This document shows, piece after piece, positions 25,305 through 34,268 of a stretch of DNA of 64,000 nucleotides; the first letter of the stretch is position 1, and each line of letters starts with the position of its first letter. The translations under genes were made by a program, and so were the position numbers. Under the pieces are notes generated by a model. The model did no database searches. It saw only the letters and a program-made list of their open reading frames with translations, and was not told the DNA's origin. The stretch spans positions 248,001 through 312,000 of the forward strand of contig CBDFKC010000002.1 in assembly GCA_965248685.1 (NCBI GenBank), read 5' to 3'. Source of the stretch: VYFG01 sp965248685 (GTDB lineage: Bacteria > Pseudomonadota > Gammaproteobacteria > Arenicellales > Poriferihabitantaceae).

Positions 25305-26979
25305 TGGCCTGTGCCCTCAAACCCTTACTATGGCTAGTGTAAGCAGCCTGCTTGAATGGATCGATACCGGATCGAGCCAAAAGCTGTACAAAACTTTCAC
25401 CGTTGGCGCGGTGCGCAACATAATGATCAAGAATACGTTCAATGGCGTCGACGATGGCATTCTTGCTGAATGCGGGTCCAAGACGTTGTCCGATCCGCGC
25501 ATCGCCGCTGGCGGATCCACCCAGCGTCACCTGATACCATTCTTCGCCTTTCTTGTCGACGCCAAGTATTCCTATGTGGCCGACATGGTGATGTCCGCAG
25601 GCATTCATGCAGCCGGATATCTTGATCTGAATATCGCCTAGTGCATGTACTTTGTCGATCTCCGAGAACCGCTGATTGATTTCGTATACAAGGGGTATTG
25701 AAGTGGTGTTCGCCAGGCTGCAAAAGTCGAGCCCGGGGCAGCAAATTATATCGGTCAGCGTAGAAATGTTTGGCGTAGCGAGGCCAAGCCTGTCAAGAGA
25801 TTTCCAGAGTTCGAAGAGATCAACTTCCATTACATGGGGAAGTACTAAATTTTGCGTGTGGGTAGTTCGAACCTCTCCAAATGAGTAACGCTCGGACAGA
25901 TCAGCTACTGCGTCTAACTGGTCAGCGGTAATATCTCCGGGAGGGCTATCTGGAGACTTGAGTGATAGCGTAACCACACGATAGCCGATTTTTTTATGGA
26001 GTAGGGTGTTCTGTTTCACCCACCGGGGAAATTCTGGAAAGCCACGCCGCTTTAAATTTGTCGAATGAGATTCCAGGCCCCGGAGCAGGGGAGGTGAAAC
26101 GAAATGCTGACGCATTTTATCAATCTCTCTGGGGTCCAGGCGTAAACTCGTTTGCTTAATCGATTCCCATTCATCTTCGACCAATCCAATAAATTTTTCT
26201 GCGCCCATGGATTTAACCAGGATTTTTATCCTCGCTTTGTATTTGTTATCCCTGCGACCAAGTAAGTTATAGACTCGTAAAATTGCTTCAAGGTAGGTTA
26301 ACAAGTGTTCCTTATCAAGGAATTCGCGAACCTCAGTGCCAATAATCGGGGTTCGTCCCTGACCACCGCCGGCAAATACTTTAAAACCCACATTGCCCGC
26401 CTGGTTACGTACCAGCTGCAGACCGATATCGTGAAATTGTGATACGGCCCGATCCTTGAGCGTGCCGGTAACAGCAATCTTAAACTTTCGGGGTAGATAG
26501 CTGAATTCCGGATGGAAGGTTGACCATTGACGAATTATTTCGCAGTAAGGTCGGGGGTCCTCTACTTCATCCGGATTGATTCCCGCAAGATGGTCCGAGG
26601 TAATATTTCGAATACAGTTCCCGCTGGACTGAATCCCGTGCATCTGTACCGCAGCGAGATCCTGCAGGATGTCCGGGACGGATTCCAGCACAGGCCAGTT
26701 AAATTGAATATTTTGCCGGGTAGTTATATGACCATACCCGCGATCGTAGGCCCGTGCTATATGGGCCAGCTTGCGTACCTGGTCAGCAGAAAGCTCGCCA
26801 TAAGGAATCGCTATCCTCAGCATTGGCGCATGTAGCTGCTGGTATAGACCATTCATCAACCGCAGCGATTTAAATTGATCCTCGCTAAGCTCTCCATCCA
26901 GAAAGCGCCCGGTTTGCGCCCTGAATTCTGCCACGCGTTGATCGACCATTGTCTGATCGTGGTGGTCATACTGATACAT
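25297..26979 (-). CDS. cysI: Nitrite/sulfite reductase, siroheme type
   Basis: 560-residue haemoprotein that reduces sulfite to sulfide with six electrons. Two ferredoxin-like nitrite/sulfite reductase repeats are visible (TTRQNIQFNW early; RTTHTQNLVLPH later), and the 4Fe-4S/siroheme cysteines are in CCPGLDFCSLA (C-x5-C) and GCMNACGHHHVGHIG (C-x3-C). The ATG at 26979 (MYQYDHHDQ) has GAGGT 5 bases upstream, so the longer frame to 27018 is rejected. This is the ferredoxin-like single-chain type often paired with DUF934 rather than CysJ flavoprotein. Sulfite is favoured over nitrite because of the neighbours. Confidence 0.93.
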   Translation of the reverse strand: MYQYDHHDQTMVDQRVAEFRAQTGRFLDGELSEDQFKSLRLMNGLYQQLHAPMLRIAIPYGELSADQVRKLAHIARAYDRGYGHITTRQNIQFNWPVLESVPDILQDLAAVQMHGIQSSGNCIRNITSDHLAGINPDEVEDPRPYCEIIRQWSTFHPEFSYLPRKFKIAVTGTLKDRAVSQFHDIGLQLVRNQAGNVGFKVFAGGGQGRTPIIGTEVREFLDKEHLLTYLEAILRVYNLLGRRDNKYKARIKILVKSMGAEKFIGLVEDEWESIKQTSLRLDPREIDKMRQHFVSPPLLRGLESHSTNLKRRGFPEFPRWVKQNTLLHKKIGYRVVTLSLKSPDSPPGDITADQLDAVADLSERYSFGEVRTTHTQNLVLPHVMEVDLFELWKSLDRLGLATPNISTLTDIICCPGLDFCSLANTTSIPLVYEINQRFSEIDKVHALGDIQIKISGCMNACGHHHVGHIGILGVDKKGEEWYQVTLGGSASGDARIGQRLGPAFSKNAIVDAIERILDHYVAHRANGESFVQLLARSGIDPFKQAAYTSHSKGLRAQANG

Positions 26980-27531
26980 GGTAGACCTCGGTATGGATGA
27001 ATTGGCTTGTCGCAACAAGTCCGTTGGTTAAATTAGTTTTCGTCATGGTTTTCTCTGGCAATACAAAAATTGATTGCGGCGAGGAGTAAATATAGATCGC
27101 CTGGAAAAGCATGACACACAGACATTCCTCGCCAAAGAACGGGGCGGGGAGCGGCTAATTTAAATGGAGGGTATTCTGGAGGTTTTACTGAATTTGATTA
27201 CCCGTACACTGACTGCGCGCTCCCCTTGATACAGGAGCAACACATAAAGCAACAATTCATGGCAGCACAGAGGGCTGCAGCAGGAAGTTTGTTGTCAGTG
27301 GGTAGAATACGATTCATCCGCGCATACTATCAATCTCGTCAACAGTTAGCAAGGGAATACTCCGTTAGTATTTCCGAAGATGAAACCATTGGTGATAGAA
27401 AAATTCGGAGTTATAGGGTGAATTTTCTAGCTTTGGATTATGTGGTGAATCCCACATTTTTTACCGTGGGGGGATTCTATTCTCGGGATTTTGTGAATCA
27501 ATTTTATAAGAGGGTAAATGGAGATGGATAG
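26980..27531. other. Upstream region of cysI and gap before the NTF2-like gene
   Basis: No gene is firmly supported. On the minus strand a 26-codon open frame (27046-26966) overlaps the cysI start out of frame and could be a leader peptide or chance. On the plus strand a frame from TTG 27226 (or ATG 27259) to 27531 ends one base before the NTF2-like start but has no ribosome-binding site and an unconvincing protein, so it is not called. The sequence around 27121-27160 is G-rich. Confidence 0.4.
27089..27117 (-). promoter_or_regulatory. Candidate promoter for the cysI operon
   Basis: On the minus strand GTGTCA (27112-27117) and TATATT (27089-27094) are 17 bases apart, about 110 bases upstream of the cysI ATG. 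A weak -35 would suit activator control, as by CysB, but no operator was recognised. Confidence 0.3.
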
Positions 27532-28413
27532 ATGGATTTAAGTAACAGGCAAATAATTGAAGGGTGGACCGAAGAGGGTTGGAACAGCCAAAATCTCGAT
27601 GTCATTAGCAAATACTTTCATGAAGACTTTGTCGGGCATGATCCGTATCAGCTTGAGATGGTAGGTCTGGAGACCGGGCGAAATTTCATGGCGGGTATCC
27701 TGGGAACATTTAGTGATTTTCATCTGAGAATTGACGACTCTGTTGAGGAGGGTGAGCTGATAGCCTGCCGGTATACCGCCACGGGAAAGCATATGGGAGA
27801 ATTTATGGGGTGTGCCGGGACCAATTGTAATGTTACTTTTCCGGTAATGGCTATGTGGAAAATCAGGGATCAGAAAATTTCGGATGTGTGGCAGCATTGG
27901 GATGCGCTCGGAATTGTTAATCAAATTAAGAGTATCCATGTTCCATCCCTGGTTTTTGACCCAGGTATTGAAGCATCGTCAAAAATAGATACCAGTGAAC
28001 ATGAAGCCAATAAGAATGCTGTCTCTCGCTGGATGAATGGTGCCTGGAATCAAGGGAAATTTGATTTAATTGACGAGTTGTTCGCGGAGGATTTCTTGTT
28101 TTGGGATGCTTCAGAACCACCAGCTGACAGCCGCGAATCATTTCGTGCCTGGGCTGCCAGAATTAACCATGCATTTCCATTGCCCCACCGTCATGTGCAG
28201 ATTGATCATCTGATAGCTGAAGGCAATAAGACTGCATATCGGATTACCGTTCTGGGAAAACAAATGGGTCAATTTGCCAATGTTAATCCGACCGGACGGT
28301 TAGTGAATGCTGGGGCAATTATTATTGGTGAACATGAAAACGGGAAATTTAAAAGAGCCTGGCAAATTTTTGATGTATTACGGGTGTTGGGCCAACTCGG
28401 TGTCACTGCATGA
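27532..28413 (+). CDS. Tandem NTF2-like/SnoaL-like protein
   Basis: 293 residues made of two NTF2-like (SnoaL polyketide-cyclase-like) domains in series, about 5-135 and 160-290. Each repeats the pattern of a helix WTEEGWNSQNLDVISKYFHEDF or WMNGAWNQGKFDLIDELFAEDF, then an H/D-rich strand block and a closing KISDVWQHWD or KFKRAWQIFD strand, so the second copy is plainly related to the first. Single-domain members are ester cyclases, ketosteroid-isomerase-like enzymes or have no known role. No polyketide genes are nearby. The function is unknown. It is transcribed alone. Confidence 0.85.
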   Translation: MDLSNRQIIEGWTEEGWNSQNLDVISKYFHEDFVGHDPYQLEMVGLETGRNFMAGILGTFSDFHLRIDDSVEEGELIACRYTATGKHMGEFMGCAGTNCNVTFPVMAMWKIRDQKISDVWQHWDALGIVNQIKSIHVPSLVFDPGIEASSKIDTSEHEANKNAVSRWMNGAWNQGKFDLIDELFAEDFLFWDASEPPADSRESFRAWAARINHAFPLPHRHVQIDHLIAEGNKTAYRITVLGKQMGQFANVNPTGRLVNAGAIIIGEHENGKFKRAWQIFDVLRVLGQLGVTA

Positions 28414-28499
28414 TTGAGATGATGTCTTGCCAGCGAATACTTTGGCCCCTGAGTTGTTTTAGAATGTTGAGTAGTTTGATTGAGGATTATCTCGAATAG

Positions 28500-28606
28500 C
28501 GTCATACTGGGAACCAGGATCTGGTGAAAATGTGATCGACGGTCGGAAGTCATTACTGTAAGAACGGAGTGCCTGGATTCTGGCTTGCGCAAGAATGACG
28601 AGTCGA
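28500..28606. repeat. Degenerate inverted repeat resembling a small dispersed element
   Basis: In the 316-base gap 28414-28729 the left part begins CGTCATACTGGGAACCAGGA (28500-28519) and the right part ends in a complementary arm, GCCTGGATTCTGGCTTGCGC then AAGAATGACG (28571-28600), with CTTGCGCAAG as an inner palindrome. This looks like worn copies of the GTCATTCC...GGAATGAC type repeats scattered in many proteobacterial genomes. No gene is seen in the gap. Confidence 0.35.
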
Positions 28607-28673
28607 TGGGTTGGTGACGGCTTCAAACACCGCTAACGCTAAAAAATAACGAGCAGGTTTTCCCCTGGCTCTG

Positions 28674-28700
28674 TTGAATCACCGGCTGGGCATTTATAAT
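28674..28700 (+). promoter_or_regulatory. Candidate promoter for dnaB
   Basis: A perfect TATAAT (28695-28700) lies 29 bases before the dnaB start, with TTGAAT (28674-28679) 15 bases upstream. The spacer is short, but the -10 is strong. Confidence 0.4.
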
Positions 28701-28729
28701 CACTGGCCAAATATCTCGATTACCTCCAA

Positions 28730-30106
28730 TTGAAAACTGCCAGCGATTTTGCCTCCGGGTCACCGAAACTGCCACCCCAGGCCCTGGAAGCAGAGCAGTC
28801 GTTACTGGGTGGTTTACTGCTGGATAACCGCCGTTGGGATGAGGTTACTGATGAAGTGGGGATGACTGATTTTTACAGTCAGAATCATCGACTAATATTT
28901 GACGCTATCACCGGATTGCAAAGCGACAATGATCCTGCTGATGTTGTTACGGTTTCAGAATGGCTGGAAAACAATGGGTCTTTGGAAAATGCGGGGGGGC
29001 TGGCGTATATCGGTACCTTGGCGAATAACACCCCCAGTACCGCCAATATCCTGACCTATGCAAAGATTGTCCGGGAACGGGCGATTCTCAGATCACTGAT
29101 CTCGGCGGCCAACGAAATTGCCGATAATGCCTATTCCCCGGAAGGGAGAACCCCGCGGGAGGTCCTCGATCATGCGGAGAAACTGGTGTTTGATATATCT
29201 GAACGGGATGGTCGCAGCCAGAAAGGCTTTACTACGATTCAGGATTTACTGACCCGCTCTATCGACCGTATAGAAGAGCTATTCGAGTCAAATGAATCAG
29301 TTACCGGAATTGCCACTGGATTTTCCGATCTAGATGACATGACTTCCGGGCTGCAACGGGGAGATTTGATCGTTGTGGCGGGTAGGCCTTCCATGGGTAA
29401 AACTTCTTTTGCTATGAATATTGCGGAATACGTTGCCCTAGAGAAAGGGTTGCCTGTGGCAGTATTTAGTATGGAGATGCCGGGGGAACAGCTCGCCATG
29501 CGAATGTTGTCTTCCATTGGCCGGATCAATTCCAATAAAATTAGAACAGGAAAGTTGGGGGATGACGATTGGCCCCGGCTCAATTCTGCGGTTGGATTGC
29601 TCGACAAGGCGCCAATGTTCATTGATGATACCGCGGGCCTGAACCCGCTGGATCTTCGGTCCCGGGCGCGTAGACTGTTACGGGAACACCAGCAGTTTGG
29701 CCTGATTGTGATTGATTATTTGCAGTTGATGCAGTCGTCTGAAACTAATGAGAACAGGGCCACAGAAATATCGAATATGACGCGCTCGCTGAAGATGCTG
29801 GCAAAGGAGCTTAACGTGCCTGTTATGATTCTCTCCCAGCTTAACCGGAGTCTGGAACAACGCCCCAACAAGCGACCGATCATGTCCGATCTTAGAGAGT
29901 CCGGCGCTATCGAGCAAGACGCCGATGTTATTTTCTTTGTTTACCGGGATGAGGTTTATAATGAAGACACGGATCAAAAAGGGGTGGCTGAAATTATTAT
30001 CGGAAAACAGCGAAATGGGCCCATTGGTAAGGCCAAATTAACCTTTCGTGGAGAATATACCCGTTTCGAGAATTTTGCTTCAGGTGACTTTGGTCATCCT
30101 GGTTAA
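28730..30106 (+). CDS. dnaB: Replicative DNA helicase DnaB
   Basis: Hexameric helicase that unwinds DNA at the replication fork. The N-terminal primase-interacting domain starts at PPQALEAEQSLLGGLLLDN; the RecA-like motor has Walker A GRPSMGKTSF and Walker B LIVIDYLQLMQ, with the DnaB motif LREsGAIEQDADVI near residue 395. At 458 residues it is normal. The only plausible start is TTG at 28730: an in-frame TAA lies at 28697 and the next ATG is inside the conserved region. alr follows 30 bases downstream. No intein is present. Confidence 0.97.
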   Translation: MKTASDFASGSPKLPPQALEAEQSLLGGLLLDNRRWDEVTDEVGMTDFYSQNHRLIFDAITGLQSDNDPADVVTVSEWLENNGSLENAGGLAYIGTLANNTPSTANILTYAKIVRERAILRSLISAANEIADNAYSPEGRTPREVLDHAEKLVFDISERDGRSQKGFTTIQDLLTRSIDRIEELFESNESVTGIATGFSDLDDMTSGLQRGDLIVVAGRPSMGKTSFAMNIAEYVALEKGLPVAVFSMEMPGEQLAMRMLSSIGRINSNKIRTGKLGDDDWPRLNSAVGLLDKAPMFIDDTAGLNPLDLRSRARRLLREHQQFGLIVIDYLQLMQSSETNENRATEISNMTRSLKMLAKELNVPVMILSQLNRSLEQRPNKRPIMSDLRESGAIEQDADVIFFVYRDEVYNEDTDQKGVAEIIIGKQRNGPIGKAKLTFRGEYTRFENFASGDFGHPG

Positions 30107-30136
30107 CCCTGGTAATATTTCGGTAGGATTGATTTA

Positions 30137-31222
30137 ATGTCTGGTCAATGGCGGGCCCGAGCGATAATCGATACTGCCGCGTTACATAATAATGTTAGGG
30201 TCGCCAGGAAATTTGCTGGTCAGACCCGAATCTATGCGGTGGTAAAAGCCGATGCCTATGGCCATGGTATAGAAAATGTAATACCAGCCTTATCTGATAG
30301 AGTCGATGGCTTTGCGGTGGCAACCCTTAATGAAGCGATTCGTTGTCGCAGCCATGCACCCCGGTCACCGATTATCGTTCTTTCTGAATTTAATAGTTCA
30401 CATCAGTTAAGGCTGTTTGAGCAGCATGAGTTGCAGGTCGTGATACATCGACCTGAGCAGGTCAACTGGATGGAACAATTCCCCGGGACTGCGCTGTCCT
30501 GTTGGTTGAAGATAGATACGGGAATGAATCGCCTTGGGGTCTTACCTGGGGAGGCTGAATCCATTGCCCGGAGACTGAACCGTGCTGCAGGCGTAAAGCG
30601 GTTGGGTTCTATGTCCCATCTCGCGAGTGCCGATGACCTGGAAAGTGGTCAAACAAGTGACCAAATTGAGACGTTTATCCAGACTACCAGGCAGGTCAGC
30701 GGGATGCGCAGTATGGCAAATTCAGCCGGGTTGATTAACTGGTCGGATACGCATTTCGACCTGGTCCGACCGGGACTGTTGTTGTTTGGCGGGAGCCCGG
30801 TTGCACAGAGAACTGCGGAACAGATAGGCTTGCAACCAGTAATGAGGCTTGAAGCCCGGCTAATTGCGGTAAGAAAGGTTGCCCTAGGCCAAGATGTTGG
30901 TTATGGCGCGACCTGGACGGCCAATCGCCCGACCAGGCTTGGAATTATCAGTTTCGGTTATGCGGACGGATATCCTCGTTGTGTCAGTAACATAGGCCAT
31001 GTCGTGGTTAATGGAAAAATCGCGCCCCTCACCGGCCAGGTTTCCATGGATTTAATGACCGTTGATTTGTCTGAATGTAGCGATGCCAGGGAAGGAGATA
31101 CGGCATTTCTCTGGGGGCCGCAACTTCCGGTAGAAATGGTTGCACAATGGGCAAATACCATTCCCTATGAATTACTGTGTGGGGTTTCACCCCGGGTTCC
31201 CAGGGTATTGACTAATAATTAA
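30137..31222 (+). CDS. alr: Alanine racemase
   Basis: PLP enzyme that makes D-alanine for peptidoglycan. The PLP-lysine motif AVVKADAYGHG starts near residue 34, the second catalytic Tyr is in GYGATW near 253, and the conserved RPG and MDL blocks follow. At 361 residues it is full length. The dnaB-alr order is common in gammaproteobacteria, and radA starts two bases after the alr stop, so the genes are likely co-transcribed. Confidence 0.96.
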   Translation: MSGQWRARAIIDTAALHNNVRVARKFAGQTRIYAVVKADAYGHGIENVIPALSDRVDGFAVATLNEAIRCRSHAPRSPIIVLSEFNSSHQLRLFEQHELQVVIHRPEQVNWMEQFPGTALSCWLKIDTGMNRLGVLPGEAESIARRLNRAAGVKRLGSMSHLASADDLESGQTSDQIETFIQTTRQVSGMRSMANSAGLINWSDTHFDLVRPGLLLFGGSPVAQRTAEQIGLQPVMRLEARLIAVRKVALGQDVGYGATWTANRPTRLGIISFGYADGYPRCVSNIGHVVVNGKIAPLTGQVSMDLMTVDLSECSDAREGDTAFLWGPQLPVEMVAQWANTIPYELLCGVSPRVPRVLTNN

Positions 31223-31223
31223 T

Positions 31224-32606
31224 ATGGCTAAATCTCAAAGTAAGAACAGGCTTTGCTTTCACTGTCGTGAATGCGGAGCGGAGTTTGCCAAGTGGGCTGG
31301 GCAATGTTCCGATTGTGGTGAATGGAATTCCCTTATCGAGTCGTCTGCGATGGTTAAGGAAGGGGTAGATCGTTTTGCCGGTTTCGCTCCAACATCTAAA
31401 GTCAGGGTTCTGAGTGAGGTGGACATTTCCGAGGTTGCTCGGTTGTCCAGCAGTAGTGAAGAGTTTGACCGGGTACTGGGTGGTGGTTTCGTCCCGGGTT
31501 CTATTGTATTAATCGGTGGTGATCCTGGTATTGGTAAATCTACCCTGTTACTGCAGTATTTGTGTTCGATTAGCCAGCAAAATTCGGTACTTTACGCCAG
31601 CGGTGAAGAATCTGCTGAGCAGATTGCAGTGCGAGCCAGGAGACTTGGGTTGTCCGGGGAAAATCTCCAGGTAATGGCCGAAAACCGACTGGAGTCTTTG
31701 CTCGAAGTCGCTATCCGGAATATTCCCGCGGTGCTGGTAGCGGATTCCATTCAGACTTTCTACAGTGAAGAACTGACCGCGGCGCCGGGCAGTGTTTCCC
31801 AGGTAAGGGAGTGCGCTGCTCGGTTAGTCAGGTTTGCCAAGCAGAGCGGATGTACTGTTATTCTGGTAGGTCATGTAACCAAGGAGGGCGCCCTGGCCGG
31901 TCCCAAAATTCTTGAACATATGGTCGACAGCGTTCTGTACTTCGAAGGTGACAGTTCGAACAGCTTTCGACTGATCAGGGCAATCAAGAACCGATTTGGC
32001 GCGGTTAATGAAATTGGTGTGTTTGCCATGACTGAACTTGGGCTAAAAGACGTGGCTAATCCGTCTGCAATGTTTGTCAGTCGTCACGGGGCTTCGCGGC
32101 CGGGTAGCGTGGTCTTGGCAACCCAGGAAGGTACCCGCCCACTGCTGGTTGAAGTGCAGGCCCTGGTGGATGACAGTGCGTTATCTAATCCTCGACGCTT
32201 GTGCGTCGGTCTGGAGCAAAACAGGCTCGCCATGCTGCTGGCAATCGTGCATCGACACGCAGGAATTTCACTTAACAGCTATGATGTTTTCGCCAACGTG
32301 GTGGGAGGCGTACGAATAAGCGAGACCGGAGCAGATCTTGCGTTGCTTATTGCTATCATCTCCAGTATCAAGAATCGCGCCGCGGGCAGTGATCTGGTGG
32401 TGTTTGGTGAAGTTGGATTGTCCGGTGAATTAAGACCGGTACAACGCGGCATGGATCGGCTAAAGGAAGCTGAAAAACTAGGCTTCAAACGTGCTTTGAT
32501 TCCTCAGGCCAATCAACCTTCCGAATCAGCGGTTCAATCCTTGAAACAACTTGAAATAATGCCGCTACGGAGGATCGAGGACGCACTATCAATTTTTGAG
32601 TTATGA
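31224..32606 (+). CDS. radA: DNA repair protein RadA
   Basis: RecA-like, branch-migration helicase for homologous recombination. It has the N-terminal four-Cys zinc finger (CRECGAEFAKWAGQCSDCG), Walker A GGDPGIGKSTLL, the RadA-specific KNRFGAVNEIG motif near residue 258 and a C-terminal Lon-like domain (about 290-455). Length of 460 is normal. It begins one base after the alr stop. Confidence 0.96.
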   Translation: MAKSQSKNRLCFHCRECGAEFAKWAGQCSDCGEWNSLIESSAMVKEGVDRFAGFAPTSKVRVLSEVDISEVARLSSSSEEFDRVLGGGFVPGSIVLIGGDPGIGKSTLLLQYLCSISQQNSVLYASGEESAEQIAVRARRLGLSGENLQVMAENRLESLLEVAIRNIPAVLVADSIQTFYSEELTAAPGSVSQVRECAARLVRFAKQSGCTVILVGHVTKEGALAGPKILEHMVDSVLYFEGDSSNSFRLIRAIKNRFGAVNEIGVFAMTELGLKDVANPSAMFVSRHGASRPGSVVLATQEGTRPLLVEVQALVDDSALSNPRRLCVGLEQNRLAMLLAIVHRHAGISLNSYDVFANVVGGVRISETGADLALLIAIISSIKNRAAGSDLVVFGEVGLSGELRPVQRGMDRLKEAEKLGFKRALIPQANQPSESAVQSLKQLEIMPLRRIEDALSIFEL

Positions 32607-32640
32607 TCGGCCCATTTCAACAAATCACACATCCAATAAT

Positions 32641-33348
32641 ATGTTTCGCATGAGAAGTTCAGGAATTTCAATTATCCTTTCAGCCAGTTTACTCTGGACC
32701 GGTAACGCCATGGCTCAAGAAGTCGATTTGGACACAGATAAAAAGAGATACAGTTATGCTGTAGGTACCAAACTTGCAGGACAGCTAGTCCAGCAGTTTG
32801 ACAATCCAACCAGTGGTATGGACATGAAGGCGATGGTTGCGGGTATCAATGATATTATTAACGGTGCCGAAGTCAAAATAAGCGAGCAGGAAGCCACCGA
32901 TATCATTGCGATAGAGCAACAGAATCAGATGAGCCATGCTCAGGCCAAGTCCACCATGACTATGAAGGTGGGTGAGGATTTTCGCGTTGCTAACCGGGCC
33001 AAGGAAGGGGTTATTGAAACTGCCAGCGGTCTACAGTACTCGGTGATGGAAAGTGGGGATCAAAATGGCAAAACTCCCACTAGCGAGGATACTGTGGTTG
33101 TTCACTATAAGGGAACCTTAATCGACGGGACCGAATTTGACAGTTCTTATGCCCGGGGTGAACCTACTACATTTCCACTTAATGGCATCATTCCTGGCTG
33201 GAGCGAAGTATTGCAGCTGATGCGGCCCGGAGATAAATGGTCCGTAGTGATTCCACCAGAATTAGCCTATGGCGAACGCGGTGCAGGCGGCAAGATCGGG
33301 CCCCAGGAGACCTTGGTATTTGAGATTGAGCTGGTCGAGGTGAAATAG
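32641..33348 (+). CDS. FKBP-type peptidyl-prolyl isomerase, periplasmic (FkpA/Mip-like)
   Basis: Secreted proline isomerase that helps fold exported proteins. From ATG 32641 the protein is 235 residues: signal peptide 1-25 (ending AMA), an FKBP_N dimerisation domain (about 30-120) and a C-terminal FKBP domain with VVHYKGTLIDGTEFDSSY, PGWSEVLQLMRPGDKW and ELAYGERGAGGKIGP. A longer frame from 32596 overlaps radA and would spoil the signal peptide. No gene follows closely downstream on this strand except a likely separate transcript at 33.5 kb. Confidence 0.93.
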   Translation: MFRMRSSGISIILSASLLWTGNAMAQEVDLDTDKKRYSYAVGTKLAGQLVQQFDNPTSGMDMKAMVAGINDIINGAEVKISEQEATDIIAIEQQNQMSHAQAKSTMTMKVGEDFRVANRAKEGVIETASGLQYSVMESGDQNGKTPTSEDTVVVHYKGTLIDGTEFDSSYARGEPTTFPLNGIIPGWSEVLQLMRPGDKWSVVIPPELAYGERGAGGKIGPQETLVFEIELVEVK

Positions 33349-33476
33349 CATCGGATCGGGTGGTTTGGGGTCAATAGAATCGATAAGGTGTAGCGGGGAT
33401 TCAGTTTAAATTCAACTGGGGTTCAGGCAAGGGGAGTATTCTTGCGCCATGTCAAAACCAAACTGAGGACTTGGAC

Positions 33477-34022
33477 ATGAAAAACCTTAACCTTATCAAA
33501 TCTATTTTGTCACCTAAATTTCTGGTATCAGCTGCTTTGCTGGCGCTGCCGGTTTCTGCTATGGCGCAGTATGACAGGGGAACAATTGAAGATGCTACAG
33601 TACTTAGTGCGGACCCCATATATCGAACCGTTCGTACCAATAACCCGGTAGAACAATGCTGGGATGAAAAAGTTCGGTTGCCTTCACGCGCCAGGTCTCA
33701 TACACCCAAAATCCTAGGCGCTATTATCGGTGCCGCAGTGGGTCACGAATTCGGCAAAGGTCGAGGCAAGGATCTTGCTACTGTTGCCGGTGCTGTTTTA
33801 GGCGGCTCTATCGGTCGAGATACCCAGGCTCATCATGGCTATAACAACGGTCGGGTGGTTTATGAGCAGCGCTGTGAAATAGTAGATAATTTTTCTACCG
33901 AGCAGCGAATCGACGGCTACGATGTGACTTATCGATACAATGGCCAGGTTTATTCGACTTATACCCAGCGAGATCCTGGCGCGACCATTAAAGTCAGTGT
34001 CAATGTTGTACCAGTAGAATAA
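33477..34022 (+). CDS. Glycine-zipper 2TM domain outer-membrane or periplasmic protein
   Basis: 181-residue exported protein. A signal peptide ends AMA near residue 28, and the glycine zipper is seen at ILGAIIGAAVGHEFGKGRGKD plus the repeat VAGAVLGGSIG (about 78-115). Such domains occur in SlyB/17-kDa-antigen-like envelope proteins. There is no lipobox Cys, unlike true lipoproteins of this type. ATG 33477 follows a GAGGA ribosome-binding site by 7 bases. A terminator follows. The function is unknown. Confidence 0.88.
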   Translation: MKNLNLIKSILSPKFLVSAALLALPVSAMAQYDRGTIEDATVLSADPIYRTVRTNNPVEQCWDEKVRLPSRARSHTPKILGAIIGAAVGHEFGKGRGKDLATVAGAVLGGSIGRDTQAHHGYNNGRVVYEQRCEIVDNFSTEQRIDGYDVTYRYNGQVYSTYTQRDPGATIKVSVNVVPVE

Positions 34023-34045
34023 TTGACTTACTGATTGTCTTTTAT

Positions 34046-34075
34046 GGGGCCTTTTCTGAAAAGAAGGGCCCTTTG
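34046..34075 (+). terminator. Rho-independent terminator after the glycine-zipper gene
   Basis: A G/C-rich base stem (GGGCC with GGCCC) extended by U-A and U-G pairs encloses a 7-base loop and is followed by TTT. It begins 24 bases after the stop codon. Confidence 0.6.
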
Positions 34076-34268
34076 TCGTAAAGGTTAGGTAAACAACCGG
34101 GATTGTATCTAACCCAGGGTTCTAACTGTAAAAAGTGCTAAAATCAGCGTAACCTAATATACCTGACCAAATATTTATCGCGATGGTGAAAGTCCGGCAA
34201 GTGTCATAGGATATTAACAAATTACTAGTGTTACCCTCTGGGAGTTCCCTTTAAATTCTAACGAACCA

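Noticed and set aside
27226..27531. Plus-strand frame ending at the NTF2-like start
   Set aside because: Starts with TTG without a ribosome-binding site; the protein looks like translated non-coding DNA. The stop-start contact is probably chance.
34081..34110. Possible PhoP box ahead of the PhoP-like operon
   Set aside because: Only one half of the direct repeat is acceptable; the second differs at two of six positions and lies far from any clear promoter.
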